A stretch of 64,000 bases of DNA from Tetrapyrgos nigripes (taxonomy: Eukaryota; Basidiomycota; Agaricomycetes; Agaricales; Campanellaceae). Position numbers and translations under genes: made by a program. The stretch is from NCBI GenBank assembly GCA_013368315.1, contig JAACJM010000333.1, forward strand, positions 1 to 64,000, read 5' to 3'. Below are positions 1 to 11,866 of the stretch, in pieces. The notes under the pieces were generated by a model that ran no database searches, was not told the DNA's origin, and saw only the letters and a program-made list of their open reading frames with translations. Positions within the stretch are counted from its first letter, which is position 1. Each line of letters begins with the position of its first letter.

Positions 1-2270
1 GCATAGGTGTACGGTGTGCATGTAATTGGTCAAAATTGTATTGTTTGAGAATGTTCGCAATGTAATGTTTCTGACGGAGTTTAATAGTACGGTTATTTCT
101 ATCTCGTTGAATTTCCATACCGAGAATCCAGTGGATTTCTCCACCGTCAGTGACTTGGACGTGTCCACTAAGTGCAGTAACGAAAGCTTGTGCAGTAGCT
201 TTGTTGATAGTACACAAAGTAATGTCATCGACGTGACAAGATAGTATTAAAATAAGTTTATTCTCATGATATCGGTAGAATACCGCATTATTGTAAGTAG
301 ACTTCTTAAGTCCTAGTAACTTTATGAGAATATTGCATAATTTTTCGTACCATCGACGACCAGCTTGCTTAAGCCCGTATAGAGTCTTTCTGAGTTTAAG
401 TAATGATCTTCAGGCAAGTTAGGTAGTAAATTACCTGGAGGTGGACGAAGGTATAACGTTTCCGTAAAGATAGGCAGATTTAATATCAATCTGAGTATTT
501 CATAGTCTAATGAAGCTGCAAGAGCAAGCATAAAACGTGTACTGCTCATGCGTGCTACAGGGGCAAAGATATCATTTGCGTAGTAATCAATGCCTTCTTG
601 TTGACTAAAGCCTTGTGCTACTAGTCTAGATTTCAATTTGGTCTGTTTACCAAGTTCGTATTTAGTTTTGTAGACAAATCTGGAACCAATGATATTTGCA
701 TCAGCAGGAGGTTTGATGTACTCCCAGGTTCCTAGACTTTCTAGAGATTCTATCTCAGCTTTCATGGAATCAAACCATGCATCACATTGTGGATGATTGA
801 GTACATCCTTGAATGAAATTGGATCACTGACGTTATCAGCATAGTAAACATTGAATTCTGTTAAGAAGAAAGCAATGTTTTGTTCAACTTCATTGTAGAG
901 TAAACCTCTGGCTTCTCGGATCCTTGTTGATCGTCTTGGGCCATCAGGTTGTATAGTTTTGTCTTCGTCGACATCCATTGGTTCAGGCTCGTGTTCCTGA
1001 GGAATTGGAGTTTTATTTGTATTTTCTTCTGTAGTTTCTAATGGTTCTTGATTTTTGTTTTTGTAACTCCCTTCAACTTGTGATTTCGACGTTAAGAATT
1101 GCAAGTTGCATTCTACATTCACTTTAGTACCAAAGTAACCAAACTCCACGTTTTCCTTTAGGAGTTAGTTTACTAGTTCTTGCTTTGTCGTATACAATGC
1201 AAGGTGTACCAAAGCTATGTAGATTGTCTAAGTTTGCATTTTAATGCAGTTTTCGGAGATCTATTAAGTATGTACATAGTATAAAGTCCTGCGTGCCACC
1301 ATAAACAATTAGGAAGTCTTCCAGTATGCAGATTAACACGAATACCATTCATAACATGCTGATGTATGTTTTCAGCAACTCCGTTTTGCTGAGGCGTGTC
1401 ATGAACTGTATAACGTGGAATTGTACCTTGTGCTTTCAGGTAGTTTCTGAATGCACCCAAAGTAAATACAGCATCGTTGTCTGATTGTAGTATTTTAACT
1501 TTGATACCATATTGTGTAAATAAGCTCAGTAGTAAATGTAACCCATTGCGTATAGGCTTCGTCTTTTGTTTTGAGTGGAGATAATATTAACCAACGTGTA
1601 CAGTCGTCAACGATAGTTAAACCAGTATTTGTAGCCTTCAATAGAGGCAGTTCGTAATGGACCAAATATATCAATGTGAAAATGGTCTCCGAAGTTTTCT
1701 GCTAATTCCGAAGTACGTTGTTTCGGAACAGAAAGTCTATGTATATTATTGATGATGCAGTCTTCACATTGAGTTTCTGTCCAATCATCAATAATGATCG
1801 TAATAATGGATTTATCTGTTTTTAGTAATGTTTTTAGATTTGTATAACTCATATGACCAATTTGTTTGTGAAGTTCGTATAAACTTAAACTAGCAACGTT
1901 ATCACTCAATTTTTTAGTTGTGATAGAGTAAAGTTTGGCGTTCTCGTGTATAGCGCCAACGAAATTGTCCTTGTCATTGCGTATTGTACATAAATGATCA
2001 TGAAAAGTAAAAGTATAGTCCGCTTTTTGTGAAATACTGATTAAAGTAAATGGAAGCTTTGAGTTGTAGTATACATTTTTAAGAGTGATCGATGAAGACT
2101 CACTATTGTCCTTCCTAACTTCTACCTGCATATCGCCTGCTAATCAAAGTTCTAGATGCTCTGAATTTGGCAACAGTTAAAGTTATAGCAGGCGTAGTAT
2201 GAACGTTGAAAAGTAAGTTAAAGATACGGATGTACACAGTGTATAGCAGCACCAGAATCAATTATATGCA
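1..2270 (-). pseudogene. copia pol: protease, integrase, reverse transcriptase (partial)
   Basis: Near 2260 the minus strand encodes IIDSGAAIH, the aspartic protease active site. 1607-2131 holds the GAG-pre-integrase zinc-binding region (LHKQIGHMSY, then CEDC) and the start of the integrase core (HIDIFGPL). 1215-1460 continues the integrase (DTPQQNGVAE), with the catalytic Glu in the NGVAE motif. 322-1149 is reverse transcriptase (WEYIKPPADANIIGSRFVYK, then LVAQGFSQ). At about 238-200 the polymerase box reads HVDDI in place of YVDD. The pieces lie in different frames with stops between them, so this is a broken polyprotein. The 3' part lies outside the window. Confidence 0.82.
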
Positions 2271-2772
2271 TATGATCTTGGTCAGAGATTGTGGTAAAAA
2301 GCAGGTAGGGAAATATGATGACTCACTGGAGTCTCAGAGTCTTCCATCTCGACGTCGCCTGAAGAAATTCGACTGTACCCAGTCCAATTGCGAAGTTGAC
2401 GTAGTCGCGACTTGAGAAGAAGAAGACGCAGGCATGGAGACAGCAACTGATGCATTCTCCTTGACCTTGCCTTTGTTGGATTGTTTTGTAATCCCTTTCT
2501 TCTTCATAGCCTCTTTGGACTTTTCAGTCCACAGTTCTGGGCATGTCTGGGTCGTATGACCCATCTTGTTGCAATTGAAGCATTTCCAATCTTTCTTGCC
2601 ATCAGAAGGCTTCTGGTACAGCGCTGCAGCGTTAGCGTGTTCCCCTTTTGACTTGTCTGATCGTTGAGCACCACCTTGACTAGTGCTGCCAGACTTCTTG
2701 TCGGACTTCTTATCCGACGACGAAGGATACGTTCAAGCATTGCTCAAACGATAGTCGGTGAAATTCCTTCTT

Positions 2773-3477
2773 TTAGTTGTGCAATGAGGTCGACAGCTGT
2801 GTATACAGGTTTCTCCCCTTCTGGTGCAGTAGTGGCATCTCATGTAGTGGCAGCCGCATCCACAGTTGCTTCGTAAGAAACTGCGAACAAAGTGATAGTG
2901 CGGGGGAATAATCCCCACCAGGGCTGAGTAAAAGACTTGATCTGTCTATGTCTCTCTTCTTGATAGAAGCCCACAGATCCTGAGCTTCATCGAGGAGCTT
3001 ATCAAACTCCCAGACTGGTTTACATAAGTTGAAGAGTTTCCACAGCTCATTAGACCCTTGAACTGTGGATGAAGGATCGAAATGTTGCTTGAGCTTCTCA
3101 ATAAGCTCTATCACATCCGACTCTTTGATGTAGTGGATCATAATTTTATCATCTATCTTGCCTGTAATAGCATTAAAACAGGCTAGTTTGACAGTGTTAC
3201 CAGGATGTAGCCCGGAGCTTTTGAAGTGTTGGTGATGAATCACCCGTAAAGTGTTATTAGCGCGAAAGTACCACATCTTCCAATTCTCACTGCCAGTAAG
3301 AACTGACAAGGAATCAAAAGCTTTGTTGATGTCACTGAGTGGCATCACGTAATTGGGGTTTGTATTTTCGGGCATAGATAATGCAACTGACGAAGTAGGG
3401 GAAGATGGAGGAGATGATGATGGAGGAGGGACATTATCCTGGACATTGGCACTAGTATTTTCGCCAGCATCAGACAT
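2773..3477 (-). pseudogene. copia gag, capsid part
   Basis: The ATG at 3477 opens a 234-codon frame with an acidic, Ser/Pro-rich N terminus. A capsid-like segment follows (FDSLSVLTGSENWKMWYF, then WKLFNL and LLDEAQDLW) that resembles copia UBN2-type Gag. The frame ends early. The zinc-knuckle part of the same protein is found in another frame at 2334-2580 (FNCNKMGHTTQTCPELW), so at least one frameshift separates capsid from nucleocapsid. Gag would package the element RNA. Confidence 0.75.
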
Positions 3478-3728
3478 AATGGGAGTGAGTGCGAATGGAA
3501 GGGGGTTTTGGATGGGAGGATCAAGTGGTTGTACCTGAGAAGTAGATGATACAGGCAGAGTAGGAGTTTGGGTACTAGAGTGACGACTGGTAGTAGGAAG
3601 TGGAATATCTGGGGCTGGTCCTTGAGATCAAGTTTGTCGACTAGTCATATACTAGTCCAAGAACAGAGTACGAGTAAAGAGTAAAGCAGAGTAGAGCAAG
3701 TGTTTATTGAAGTTATAGCAAGCTAGTC

Positions 3729-3741
3729 AGGGCCCATAACC
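3729..3741 (-). other. copia primer-binding site (half-tRNA type)
   Basis: Immediately after the LTR the minus strand reads GGTTATGGGCCC. Copia-group elements are known to prime from the anticodon region of a cleaved initiator tRNA-Met, whose complement is close to GGTTATGAGCCC. The match, with one difference, suggests that priming mode here. The tRNA itself is not in the window. Confidence 0.55.
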
Positions 3742-3915
3742 TGTTAAACTTAGGTTATCTTAGTGAGTAATCTTAGCGAGAGTCACAAAGTGGGGGGGTA
3801 AGAGCGTGCGAACGTATCTCGCTTGACTCTCAAGTATATATCATTAATCAAAGTAGTATAATAATATAAATAGTCTAAGTATATCCGTGTGATCGTTTGA
3901 CCCTGGGCACGGACA
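3742..3915 (-). repeat. copia 5' LTR (174 bp)
   Basis: On the minus strand it starts TGTCCG and ends AACA, directly followed by the primer-binding site. A TATATAC-like promoter motif lies in its first half. The short length is typical of fungal copia LTRs. The right boundary is set where the host exon reading frame breaks. Confidence 0.7.
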
Positions 3916-5470
3916 ACTGTGAAGAAATCTCCACACTGCCAGACAGGTAGGATAACTGACTTGCGAGACGGATCGGTGATGAGAATGTGCTGCAAATTAT
4001 GCAGAGTATAGGGTTGGCCTATGTCATAGAAAGTCAGATTATATTGGTATATGTAGATAAATATCTGTGAAACAGAAACATACCAATAATGTGTAATGGA
4101 TCTAGTAGTCCCATTGATGCAAAGAAGTTGAACATCTTGACAGGAACAGAGACAAACACTTTTCTGAACACCAGCATACACTTACTGGTGTAGTTTCGAT
4201 CTGCCCTCTCATTGAAGGCAAAAGGATTATTAGAGTTCATGCAGACTGCAATAAGATCTAAAAAATCCTTTGAGAAGTGATTGTGAAGATACCAAAAAAG
4301 GGAGTCAACAAAGGATATGTAGATCTCATCTGACTGGCAGATCAATTGTGTGGGAGTACCGGGAAAGAGACCAAGTGAATGAAGGCTGTCAGAAATGAGA
4401 TGACGGCCAAAAGGACTGAACGCCATGGAATTATCCATTGCAGAGGCAATGGATGGAGACCTAGTCCCATTAACTATCCCATCACACCATAGGTCTAGCT
4501 GTTCTCTGACCAGAGAAGCTTCCTGAAACCAATCAGGCCCACATTTGAACGGAGACCAAATGACATGCCACATCTATATCACAGAAATGAGAGAATTAAA
4601 TGGTGTATCATTCAGAGTAAAAACATTGTAATGCACCTCTGAACCAGGTTCAAAGTCACTGGTTTGCCAAGGACGGCTCAACGAGGTAATGTGTAGCTTG
4701 ACAAGGCAAGAAAAGTCGCAAACTGCCCATACCCAATTGGCAGTGACAATAGCCATAAAGATAGATATGTTGCGATGGTCATGTCCATTTGGAAGTGGCT
4801 GTGAGTTTGGCTCAACAAACCGACTTGGGACTGCAAATACTCGCAATTTCTCTGCCTTGATCTTGTCGCTGTTGTTTCCAGAGAAACTAGAAGCAACGAT
4901 CTCTTCATAAACCTCTTGGGACATCTGTATAGGATGTGCCTCCAAGCCCCAAGAGATCGTGACACAGTGCTATCAAATGAAGAAAGATATGCCGCATAAT
5001 CATATCAAATTCAGTCAAGACAATACTCCGAAAAAAAGGATAAAAAGATGCACGTAACCTGCTGCTACAGCAGTGTACTTTCCACGAGTACAAATAAGAA
5101 CCGGACCTGGTACTTTGGGGCATAGAAGTTGCTCGCAGCACTGATAGCGAGCCTCCTTGATGCACATCAAGTCATAGACATTGCAAACCAACGGTTCAAG
5201 TGGCTCTAGCAATGCATCAAATCGGCTCTGGTCCACGGTAATTGTGCAATAATCTCACTGAGCAGTACCAGAAGCAAACATAGAGGGGTGGATACGTAGA
5301 AAACCTAACTAAGTGTTGAGAATGAAGTAGAAACAATATTACTGATTTACTGACCTTCCAATGGTTTTTTTGAGCGGCTGGCATGCTCCTTAACACTTTT
5401 CTTGAACGTTTCACAAAATACAAGAGCCTCTGGACCCTCAGGCATAGTGGCGAGAAAGGTAGTGAAGCAT
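3916..5470 (-). pseudogene. unknown host gene, multi-exon, interrupted by the copia element
   Basis: I do not recognise the family. Minus-strand exons can be traced as about 5470-5355 (KRSRKVLRSMPAAQKNHWK), 5257-5059 (ending at a GTTACG donor), 4969-about 4632 (EAHPIQMSQEVYEEIVASS), then about 4575-4160, and a last visible exon near 4020-3916 ending CGDFFTV. The frame runs straight up to the copia LTR and stops there, so the transposon entered coding sequence and the 3' end of the gene is off the left edge. Introns are short and mostly GT-AG. No signal peptide, membrane segment or catalytic motif stands out. The true start is not seen. Confidence 0.5.
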
Positions 5471-5610
5471 GCGTGGAAGTGGTTGAAGAATAAACAATGT
5501 GCGACGCGTTTGAATCAGGTGAATCAGGTGATAAGTCACAAGACCTGTGTCATGAGAACTGCTCAATTAGGCTTATTTCACCAGATTAGATTGATTACAT
5601 ACAGTACACT

Positions 5611-5770
5611 TGTTTCAATACGGGTGTCAACTTTGAATGAATACGGGTGGTGTCAACTTTGAATGAATACGGGTGTCAACAATATGAGTGAATACGGGTG
5701 CCAATGAATGAATACGGGTGCCAAATTTGAATGAATACGGGTGCACTTTTGAGTCAATACGGGTCGAATA
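5611..5770. repeat. degenerate tandem repeat around ATACGGGT
   Basis: The octamer ATACGGGT occurs seven times at 5618, 5641, 5667, 5692, 5712, 5735 and 5757. The spacing is 20-26 bp and the units resemble TTTGAATGAATACGGGTGTCA. Nothing similar was noticed elsewhere in the window. It could be a minisatellite or the subterminal repeats of a decayed DNA transposon. Confidence 0.75.
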
Positions 5771-5773
5771 AAA

Positions 5774-6457
5774 GTGCACTCGGACCAGCATAGTTGTTTG
5801 CATCAAACAGGAGCTGGACATTCTTCAGATGAGGAGTCTGAGTCAGAGAGTGATCCTGAAGGTAAATATCTCATGCAAACTTTCTTATGTCTTATGGATA
5901 TTAACTTGAGGTGTATCTGTCCAGAATGGTATGGAATAGACGTTGAAACAAGTTCAGGTAAGTAGACAATTTTGTATGTGGTCCTTCTGTAGTAAAGTTT
6001 AATTTAGCTGATTCCTGGCATGGGATCGGAGGCGAAGCAGATGGTGTAGAGGCACAGGCACAGTTCGAGTTCAGTCAGTCATAATATATTATTCTGATAT
6101 GTCTTATCTTACAAAATATGTGATTTCGACGCAGACAATGAATCATATCAGGCAGTCGATGCTCCTGATCATTCAAAACCTTTTGATAGCGAAAAGATGA
6201 GGGTTTTTATGGATGCGTTGATCCGGATGAGAGAAGAGGGTCGCGTACCCTCAGGACATGGTCTCTTGGAAGATGAATGGGGGGAGGACGGGTATCCTGG
6301 CCTCGAGACAATCTCAACAGGACGAAGTGGGTCAAAAAACACTGGATATTGTGTTACCTCATGTAATATGGCAGCCCCGGGCTGAGCTTTGGGCTCAAGC
6401 GTTGTACTTGATGAACAGGCTTCTGGAGATGTAATTCTATTATTCTAGTTTGTATCT
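5774..6457 (+). pseudogene. unknown gene remnant with acidic Ser/Glu tract
   Basis: A plus-strand frame begins near 5774 with an acidic stretch (SSDEESESESDPE), then a GTAAAT...CAG intron of about 67 bp and a short exon (EWYGIDVETSSG) ending at a GTAAGT donor. A later exon from about 6136 encodes FMDALIRMREEGRVPSGHG and LEDEWGEDGYPGLETI. It needs a frameshift near 6340 to continue as IWQPRAELWAQALYLMNRLL. The pattern resembles uncharacterised basidiomycete repeat-associated proteins, but I cannot assign a family. The frameshift and missing ends suggest a pseudogene. Confidence 0.4.
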
Positions 6458-7489
6458 AGTACATCACCTTTGGCTTACATCGAAGGCGTGGGAACATGAC
6501 ATTGTAGTGATAAGTATAGTCCTCTATCGGTGCCACTAGCAATTTGCCTAGCTACATATTTTCCCGTGAAGGAAAGATACAAAAGTATATACCAAAATGG
6601 AAATATAAGGGAGAGGGCAACGGGAAAGCACATTCCAGGATCCGACACGATGAGAGTGGACATGGCGGAGTGTGAGAATATTTCTTTCCCAATTTGGATA
6701 GGCAGCAGCAGGAGATTTGGCTTCTCGAAATGCGATGTTATTATTCTAATCTGTATCAAGTACATCAGCTTTGCTTTATCACACCCTGGCAAGACATGGA
6801 TTTCAGATATTTAAGTGTGCTACCCAAAAGTCGGACATTACCTCTGAACGTCGGATATTGAGCAAATGTCGGACATTTGAATACTTTAACCAATGGCGCC
6901 TCATAAAATACAGCCATATCACTGGCAGGCCTTTCCCCCTCAGAAGCAGCTAGCAGGGTGAGATTAATAAAACCTACTCATTCTACTTCATCACTGAGCC
7001 AATATTTCAAGTGTTCACTAAGGGTATTTGTACATCCAATTCCTAGAAAAGCCAAGATCAATGTGAACTTACTGAGGTTTAGTAAAATTTATGATAGAAA
7101 TTCACTTCTACACTTTCAGCATGTCAAGGTACTGGCTAGTAGTCCAGAAGCTACAGCATTCCTTGTTTTCAAACCATTAGAAGTGACTTAGATGCTGGGT
7201 GGATGCTGGTAGGGTACCATGTTTCTCACCTTTATGTTGTATGAGACTCGGAGTCCGTTGGAAAGAACTAATGGCTGTATTGCATTATATACTAACCCAC
7301 CTGCTACAGTAATTTCAAGAATCATTCTCATGGATCTCAACACATGATTCTAACTTTTGACGGGATGATAAAAAGGACTCTGTATTTACATTCCAGTCTT
7401 CCCACTTATTTATAACTCTGAACTACTTTGTATACCTCCCAGAAATATATATTCAGTGGTTTTGTCAGTTTTCTACATTATTGTTTTCT
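6458..7489. other. no gene recognised
   Basis: AT-rich sequence with only short frames that have no recognisable composition or motif. Two similar short stretches near 6436 and 6737 (TTATTCTA...GTATC..GTACATCA) suggest an old duplication of about 40 bp. I see no transposon ends. Confidence 0.5.
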
Positions 7490-7735
7490 TTGTTTCTTGG
7501 ATTTTTTATCATTCTCTGTCTCCTCAGTCTCTTTTGTGTGATCTGCCACCCGCTTAGGTCTACGCAGTTGTGCACTCTCCGGGACTACTTCCTCTTCAAC
7601 AGGGTCAGGCCTTTCAGGTATAAGTCCAGCTTCCTTCTTGTGTGAATAATTTTACGCGAATACCGACGGCGCGTTCTATTCTTAAGATACACAACAGGCT
7701 CTGCACATACTCTCTGTACATGTTGTGAAAAGACT
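7490..7735 (-). pseudogene. C-terminal fragment of an unknown basic protein
   Basis: The minus strand encodes a tail with EEEVVPESAQLRRPKRVADH followed by a Lys-rich end, and upstream, in another frame, VVYLKNRTRRRYSRKIIHTR. The basic, charged composition resembles the tail of an integrase-like or DNA-binding protein. No catalytic residue is visible and a frameshift splits the two halves. Confidence 0.25.
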
Positions 7736-7739
7736 ATCT

Positions 7740-8965
7740 ACACAATAAAAGAATCATTAGAAGGCTTAATCAATTAGGATCTATATAAAATGCGACTACC
7801 CGTGTGAGGATTTCGACGGCTAATTAACCGAGTAAGGCACAAAGGTCACGTGATTTGCGCAGCCTTCCGACGGAAACACGGCCGCGCCTTACTGCCGCTA
7901 TTCCGTTGATGCCACGCGATGTACATACTGGCGCGCGCAAACTGCAAACCTAAACTTATGAAACCTAAACATCTGCCTCATGTCCGCAAACTTTTGTGTA
8001 TGTAATGTGACTTGGACACTTTCTGTGTCTTTGCTTTCTACATAATAAGGAAAGGGTAATGAGTACCCGCATGTACCCGTATGGTGTACCCGCAGATTTC
8101 TGATGCCCGTGATCAAGCAATCGTGATGATGTGGAAGGATGATAATAATAGTATACAGCAATACCGTCGGTGATACGAACTGTAACAGCATCAGTACTAA
8201 CAGTGCAGTGGGAGAAATTTCAAAGGTTTGAGCTTACCTCCATCATCGGTGGGCAGTAACAATCACTTCCACAATAGCTGCCGTGTGTATAGTGGATCCC
8301 CGTCAGTGTATTATAGAACACAGGCCTGGTTGGTCAGAGAATAAAGCGTGGAGGTACTGATATTGGAATTACAGCGGTTCCGGAAAGTAATGGGCTGTAA
8401 AGACGGCTTGAGGAGTTTAATCAAATCCAGCAACGAAAGTCAATGAAGTTGGTATTTGTATACAATATACTAGTAGCACAGATATGCAGAGAGACTGCTG
8501 TACAGCAAAAAGAACGCCTTCGATTTCGAATGGACGACCAAAAAAATAAGGCTGAGAGGACTGGAAGAACCAATGACTCACGAGAGGGTCGCAGTGAAAG
8601 GATAACGACGGATAAAAGAGAGAACGAGTAAAGGAGAGGACCTGAGTGAACGGATATACGAAAGATAATCGAGAATGAACACAGGAGAAGATTTGAGTGA
8701 ACGGATAGCCGAGGGATAGCCTAGAGACGAATAACAGAGAGAACAAGTAAAGGACAGGATCTGAGTGAACAGATATAGAGGGATAGCTGAGGAATGAATC
8801 AAGCAGAGAATGAGCAATGAGGGAAGTTGTTTCCATGACGTTGATAGAAGTACGTAGAGCAAAGCTGAAAATGCACCATCACAGAAAGAAAGCCAGAAGG
8901 TTCCATATGATTTCCAATGAGAACGACATCGGTCTCCTAGACCGACTATTTATCTCCTGGCGTCT
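7740..8965. other. intergenic, with purine-rich degenerate repeats
   Basis: No gene is supported. From about 8560 to 8830 the plus strand is strongly purine-rich and repeats GAGTGAACGGATA-like units near 8646, 8697 and 8763. The pyrimidine-rich complement produces long spurious Ser/Phe/Leu frames that I do not treat as genes. A CACGTG box is at about 7847. Confidence 0.5.
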
Positions 8966-10359
8966 TCACTCCCACAACAATCCTTTCCCTCCCTTCGCAC
9001 TCTTCCCAGGAACTACAACCCATCCTAAAGCAACCACCAATCTCACACCACATGCTACACCCAACGCTCCAGCCGCACCAGTCTTCGCCAAGATAGCACG
9101 AGAGACAAACACTCCGGTGAAGAGAGAGATAGCGGCAATGAGCTTGTGATCCCTAGTTTTAACGCGTTGATGATAGAAGAGTTTGGGGTCGGTGACGAGT
9201 TCGACCCAGACGGTTGTGAGGACGACTGTGAGGAAGGCAAGAGGCGAGATTGGTTATCATTTCGTAGATGAAGAAGGAAGGCATGAAACGCAAGGCTAAG
9301 CACTGAAAGAATGAGGAAAGAAACAATAGTGCAGAAGTTGGGACAGCAGCGAAGAAATGATTCCTCAAGAAAGGTCAAGCAGGTGACATATATTGCAAAT
9401 GAGAGGAAAGAAAGGAAAGAACGATCAGAAGTGAGGAAGCAAAGATTAGAAACAAGAAGACTGGAGACGGAGAAAAGAAAAAAAAGAGTATGAATAAACA
9501 AACAAATACGCACCCGTCGTTGTAAACTGAGTGTTTAACCTCTTGCCCATAATGCCCTGTAGCCCCATACTCGCACTCATGAGACCCAACGCGACATAGC
9601 TCAGCGCATTCGTCCAAGCTGGGTCGCCTCTATCATCTGCTATACTTTTCCCGGAACTGTCCATCTGGGTAGATTTCCATATAGTCAACGCCGCGGCCAT
9701 GGTGAACAATGCTTGTGTAAACGTCCCGAGCACGAGCCACAGACGTGTATGAGACCCGACTCGATCACCGATATGACCAAGGAGTGCGCCGAGGTTGAAG
9801 GTGAGTAGGGAGACGAGAGCCTGACGATCTGCGATATGGAATGAGGTATCGTGAATAGAACCCGTTGGTGAGAAGGTTTCGAAGAGGCGAGCGAGAGCCA
9901 GTGCAAGCTGAAGAGACGTAGCTCATAGGAAAATAAGAGAAGAAGGAAGTAGCGGAAATGGAGGTAGATGGACGGGTATGAGGATAACACGGTGTCAAAA
10001 TGGTGGTCAGCACGGAATGTAATTGACAAGAACTTCAACGCACCTGAGCAAAATTCCCGGTCTGGAAACCACACCATACGAAGATAGCGGAGAAAGATAT
10101 ACAGTCACTGAAAGAGCAGAGGTATGTGTTGGTACTTTCCAACGTGAAGAAGAAATACGCACATGAAGCCAGTCATGAAACAGTACACTGCCAATGGGAT
10201 TGTACACCATTCTGGGTCTATGTCTGTCATAAAATAGCGCCAGTGAGGTCGTCCATTGGGCTCTACTATAGTTCCAGCTTCATCATCATCGTAGGGAAGG
10301 ATTGTTCCAGTCGTTGCGACTGAGAGATTGGGCTTGTGGGCAGACAACACCGTAGACAT
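8966..10359 (-). CDS. YoaK/DUF1275 family integral membrane protein
   Basis: Four exons on the minus strand: 10359-10163, 10107-10044, 9907-9514 and 9225-8966. They total 915 bp, giving 304 residues and a stop, all with GT-AG borders. Residues 50-90 read MTGFIDCISFSAIFVWCGFQ then TGNFAQ, the hallmark start of DUF1275 proteins. Later come LLTFNLGALLGHIGD, a helix around LVLGTFTQALFTMAAAL, SASMGLQGIMGKRLNTQFTT and VELVTDPKLF. About six hydrophobic helices are apparent. The cytosolic N terminus is polar (PYDDDEAGT). The family is widespread in bacteria and fungi and its substrate is not established, so transport is only inferred. All splice phases close and no internal stop is present, so this is probably a working gene. 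Start: first ATG in frame. Confidence 0.88.
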
Positions 10360-11591
10360 TGTTGAAAGGAATGAATGAAGAACTCAAGAAGTAAAGAATG
10401 TGGATGGCGGTAGCAAACCGTCAGCAGGAATTTGGACGACCCAGAGCTTTTGAGGCATTGCGAGAAGATGAAGGAAGACGCGGATGTCCGTCTTGCCCTA
10501 TTTGGCAATTCACGGCAAAATCCGACCAAACGTACCACTCTTAACGCCGCTTAAACGCCTCAAGCACAACTCGGCTCCGGCACTTAAATGATAAATCTTC
10601 GGCTTAGAGCCTTCGATGAACGATGGAATGGCTTGCTGTCTATCAGAATGTGTACTAGCTTGAGTGGAAGGACTTCGAGAATAGATAATAACCGCTGCAG
10701 AGGTCAAAGTTTTGTCTTCCGCTGTAGTGCTAATACTAGGTAACACTACAGACGCAAGGCTAAATTTTACATTCTCTTCAACGCCAGCATGAAACTCACA
10801 ACCTTACGAAAAATTTGCTGACTGAAATACCCTTTCCACTTTAGGGACCTCTGCCGGCCGAGTAGTCTCCTTTCTTTCTCGTACCACCACCTTCCCTATT
10901 CCGCAACGTCTTTTGCTCTTTGTCCTGAGTGCCCATGCGCTCTACCGAAGTCTTTATCAGGCTTCGATAACTCCAGATTCTTCCTATCCTCCACTGGCAG
11001 ACTCAATGATGATTCGGTTCCTGGAGTACGTACATCTGCAGTGACTGTATTAACACCTTTCCAAGTATGGTCCTTGATTCCACTGCACGCGCCGGTCAGT
11101 GGGGTACTTGGCTTGGAAAGACTGGTCTCGGAATATTTGTATATTTATGTATCATACTGCGCATAAACCTTGACGAAATCGTCACCGCCATTGCTGCGGC
11201 CTGCCAATACCACAAGTAACTTTGTGATAACACAGCTTGAACCTGTACATCTTGGCTGGGACGACAAATTTTCCTCCTTCTCCCCTCGTACTTCGAGTTT
11301 CTGGAATGGCATTCCATGCATGGTAGTATTCTTGGAGTTCGTCAATGTCCCTCCGAGTCACTACGAGTACGGCTCATTTCGTCTCAGTAAAAACTAGTAC
11401 GGTATCGATTCTTCGATCTAGCTCAAGTACTCCACTACAACCTACTTCACATCACTGCGCATCCGATTTTTCCCATACCCTTTTCACTTGTTTTCATCCT
11501 ACAGTTTGTGTTCCGAGTTTTCTTCCTTCTACACTTACTCCTCCTCAGTGTGAGCACCGGTGATCCATTATCTCAAGAGCAGGCAAAATAT
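10360..11591. other. intergenic, no gene recognised
   Basis: This covers the upstream side of the DUF1275 gene and the region before the seven-helix gene. Short frames on both strands carry no recognisable motif and lack plausible splice continuity. Nothing else is seen except the hairpin sequence at its right edge. Confidence 0.45.
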
Positions 11592-11606
11592 GGGTGACAG
11601 TCGCCC
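11592..11606. repeat. imperfect GGGTGACAGTCRCCC palindrome, left copy
   Basis: GGGTGACAGTCGCCC here and GGGTGACAGTCACCC at 14331-14345 lie in the same orientation on either side of the seven-helix gene. Both are followed within 25 bp by GCCACTGAAGC. The shared flank makes these a direct repeat of about 40 bp rather than chance palindromes. Confidence 0.5.
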
Positions 11607-11866
11607 TACAAAGGATGTGGCCACTGAAGCGCAGACGACCGTCGACTAGCGTTGTTAATTTACGGAATCATCATCATCATGATCAAAGCTAAGTATACTT
11701 TGTTGATCTTCTGCAGAGTCTGGTTGCAATTAGAAACCTGACTTGGGGTCGCATCTTATCAATCAACCAACGATATATATCAGGTCTTCAATTCGGGTGC
11801 TGATAAAAGGCAAGCCAAGTGCAATATGCTGCGCTCTTCAAAACCCCCCACATCTTCTACGCTTCA

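Larger units (their letters stand above)
1..3915 (-). mobile_element. Ty1/copia LTR retrotransposon, 5' part, decayed
   Basis: Reading leftwards on the minus strand there is a 5' LTR (3915-3742), a primer-binding site, gag, a CCHC zinc knuckle, a protease motif, integrase and reverse transcriptase, in the order that defines copia elements. The window edge cuts the element inside the reverse transcriptase, so RNase H and the 3' LTR lie outside. Gag and pol are spread over several frames with stops between them, so this copy cannot make its own proteins. It sits in an exon of a host gene (see 3916-5470). The bases next to the LTR, 3916-3920, would be one half of a 5 bp target duplication; the other half is beyond the window. 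Confidence 0.88.

Noticed and set aside
5611..5770. CRISPR-like array
   Set aside because: The unit is only about 8-11 bp conserved with linkers that are themselves similar, and the genome is eukaryotic.
8417..8862. Two long minus-strand Ser/Phe/Tyr-rich frames
   Set aside because: They are the complement of a purine-rich degenerate repeat. The repeated YPF/SLSF wording follows the DNA repeat and there is no domain or splice structure.
9055..9513. Long hydrophobic minus-strand frame suggesting a membrane protein
   Set aside because: Most of it is the 288 bp intron of the DUF1275 gene, which has a clear GTGCGT donor and an acceptor at 9226.
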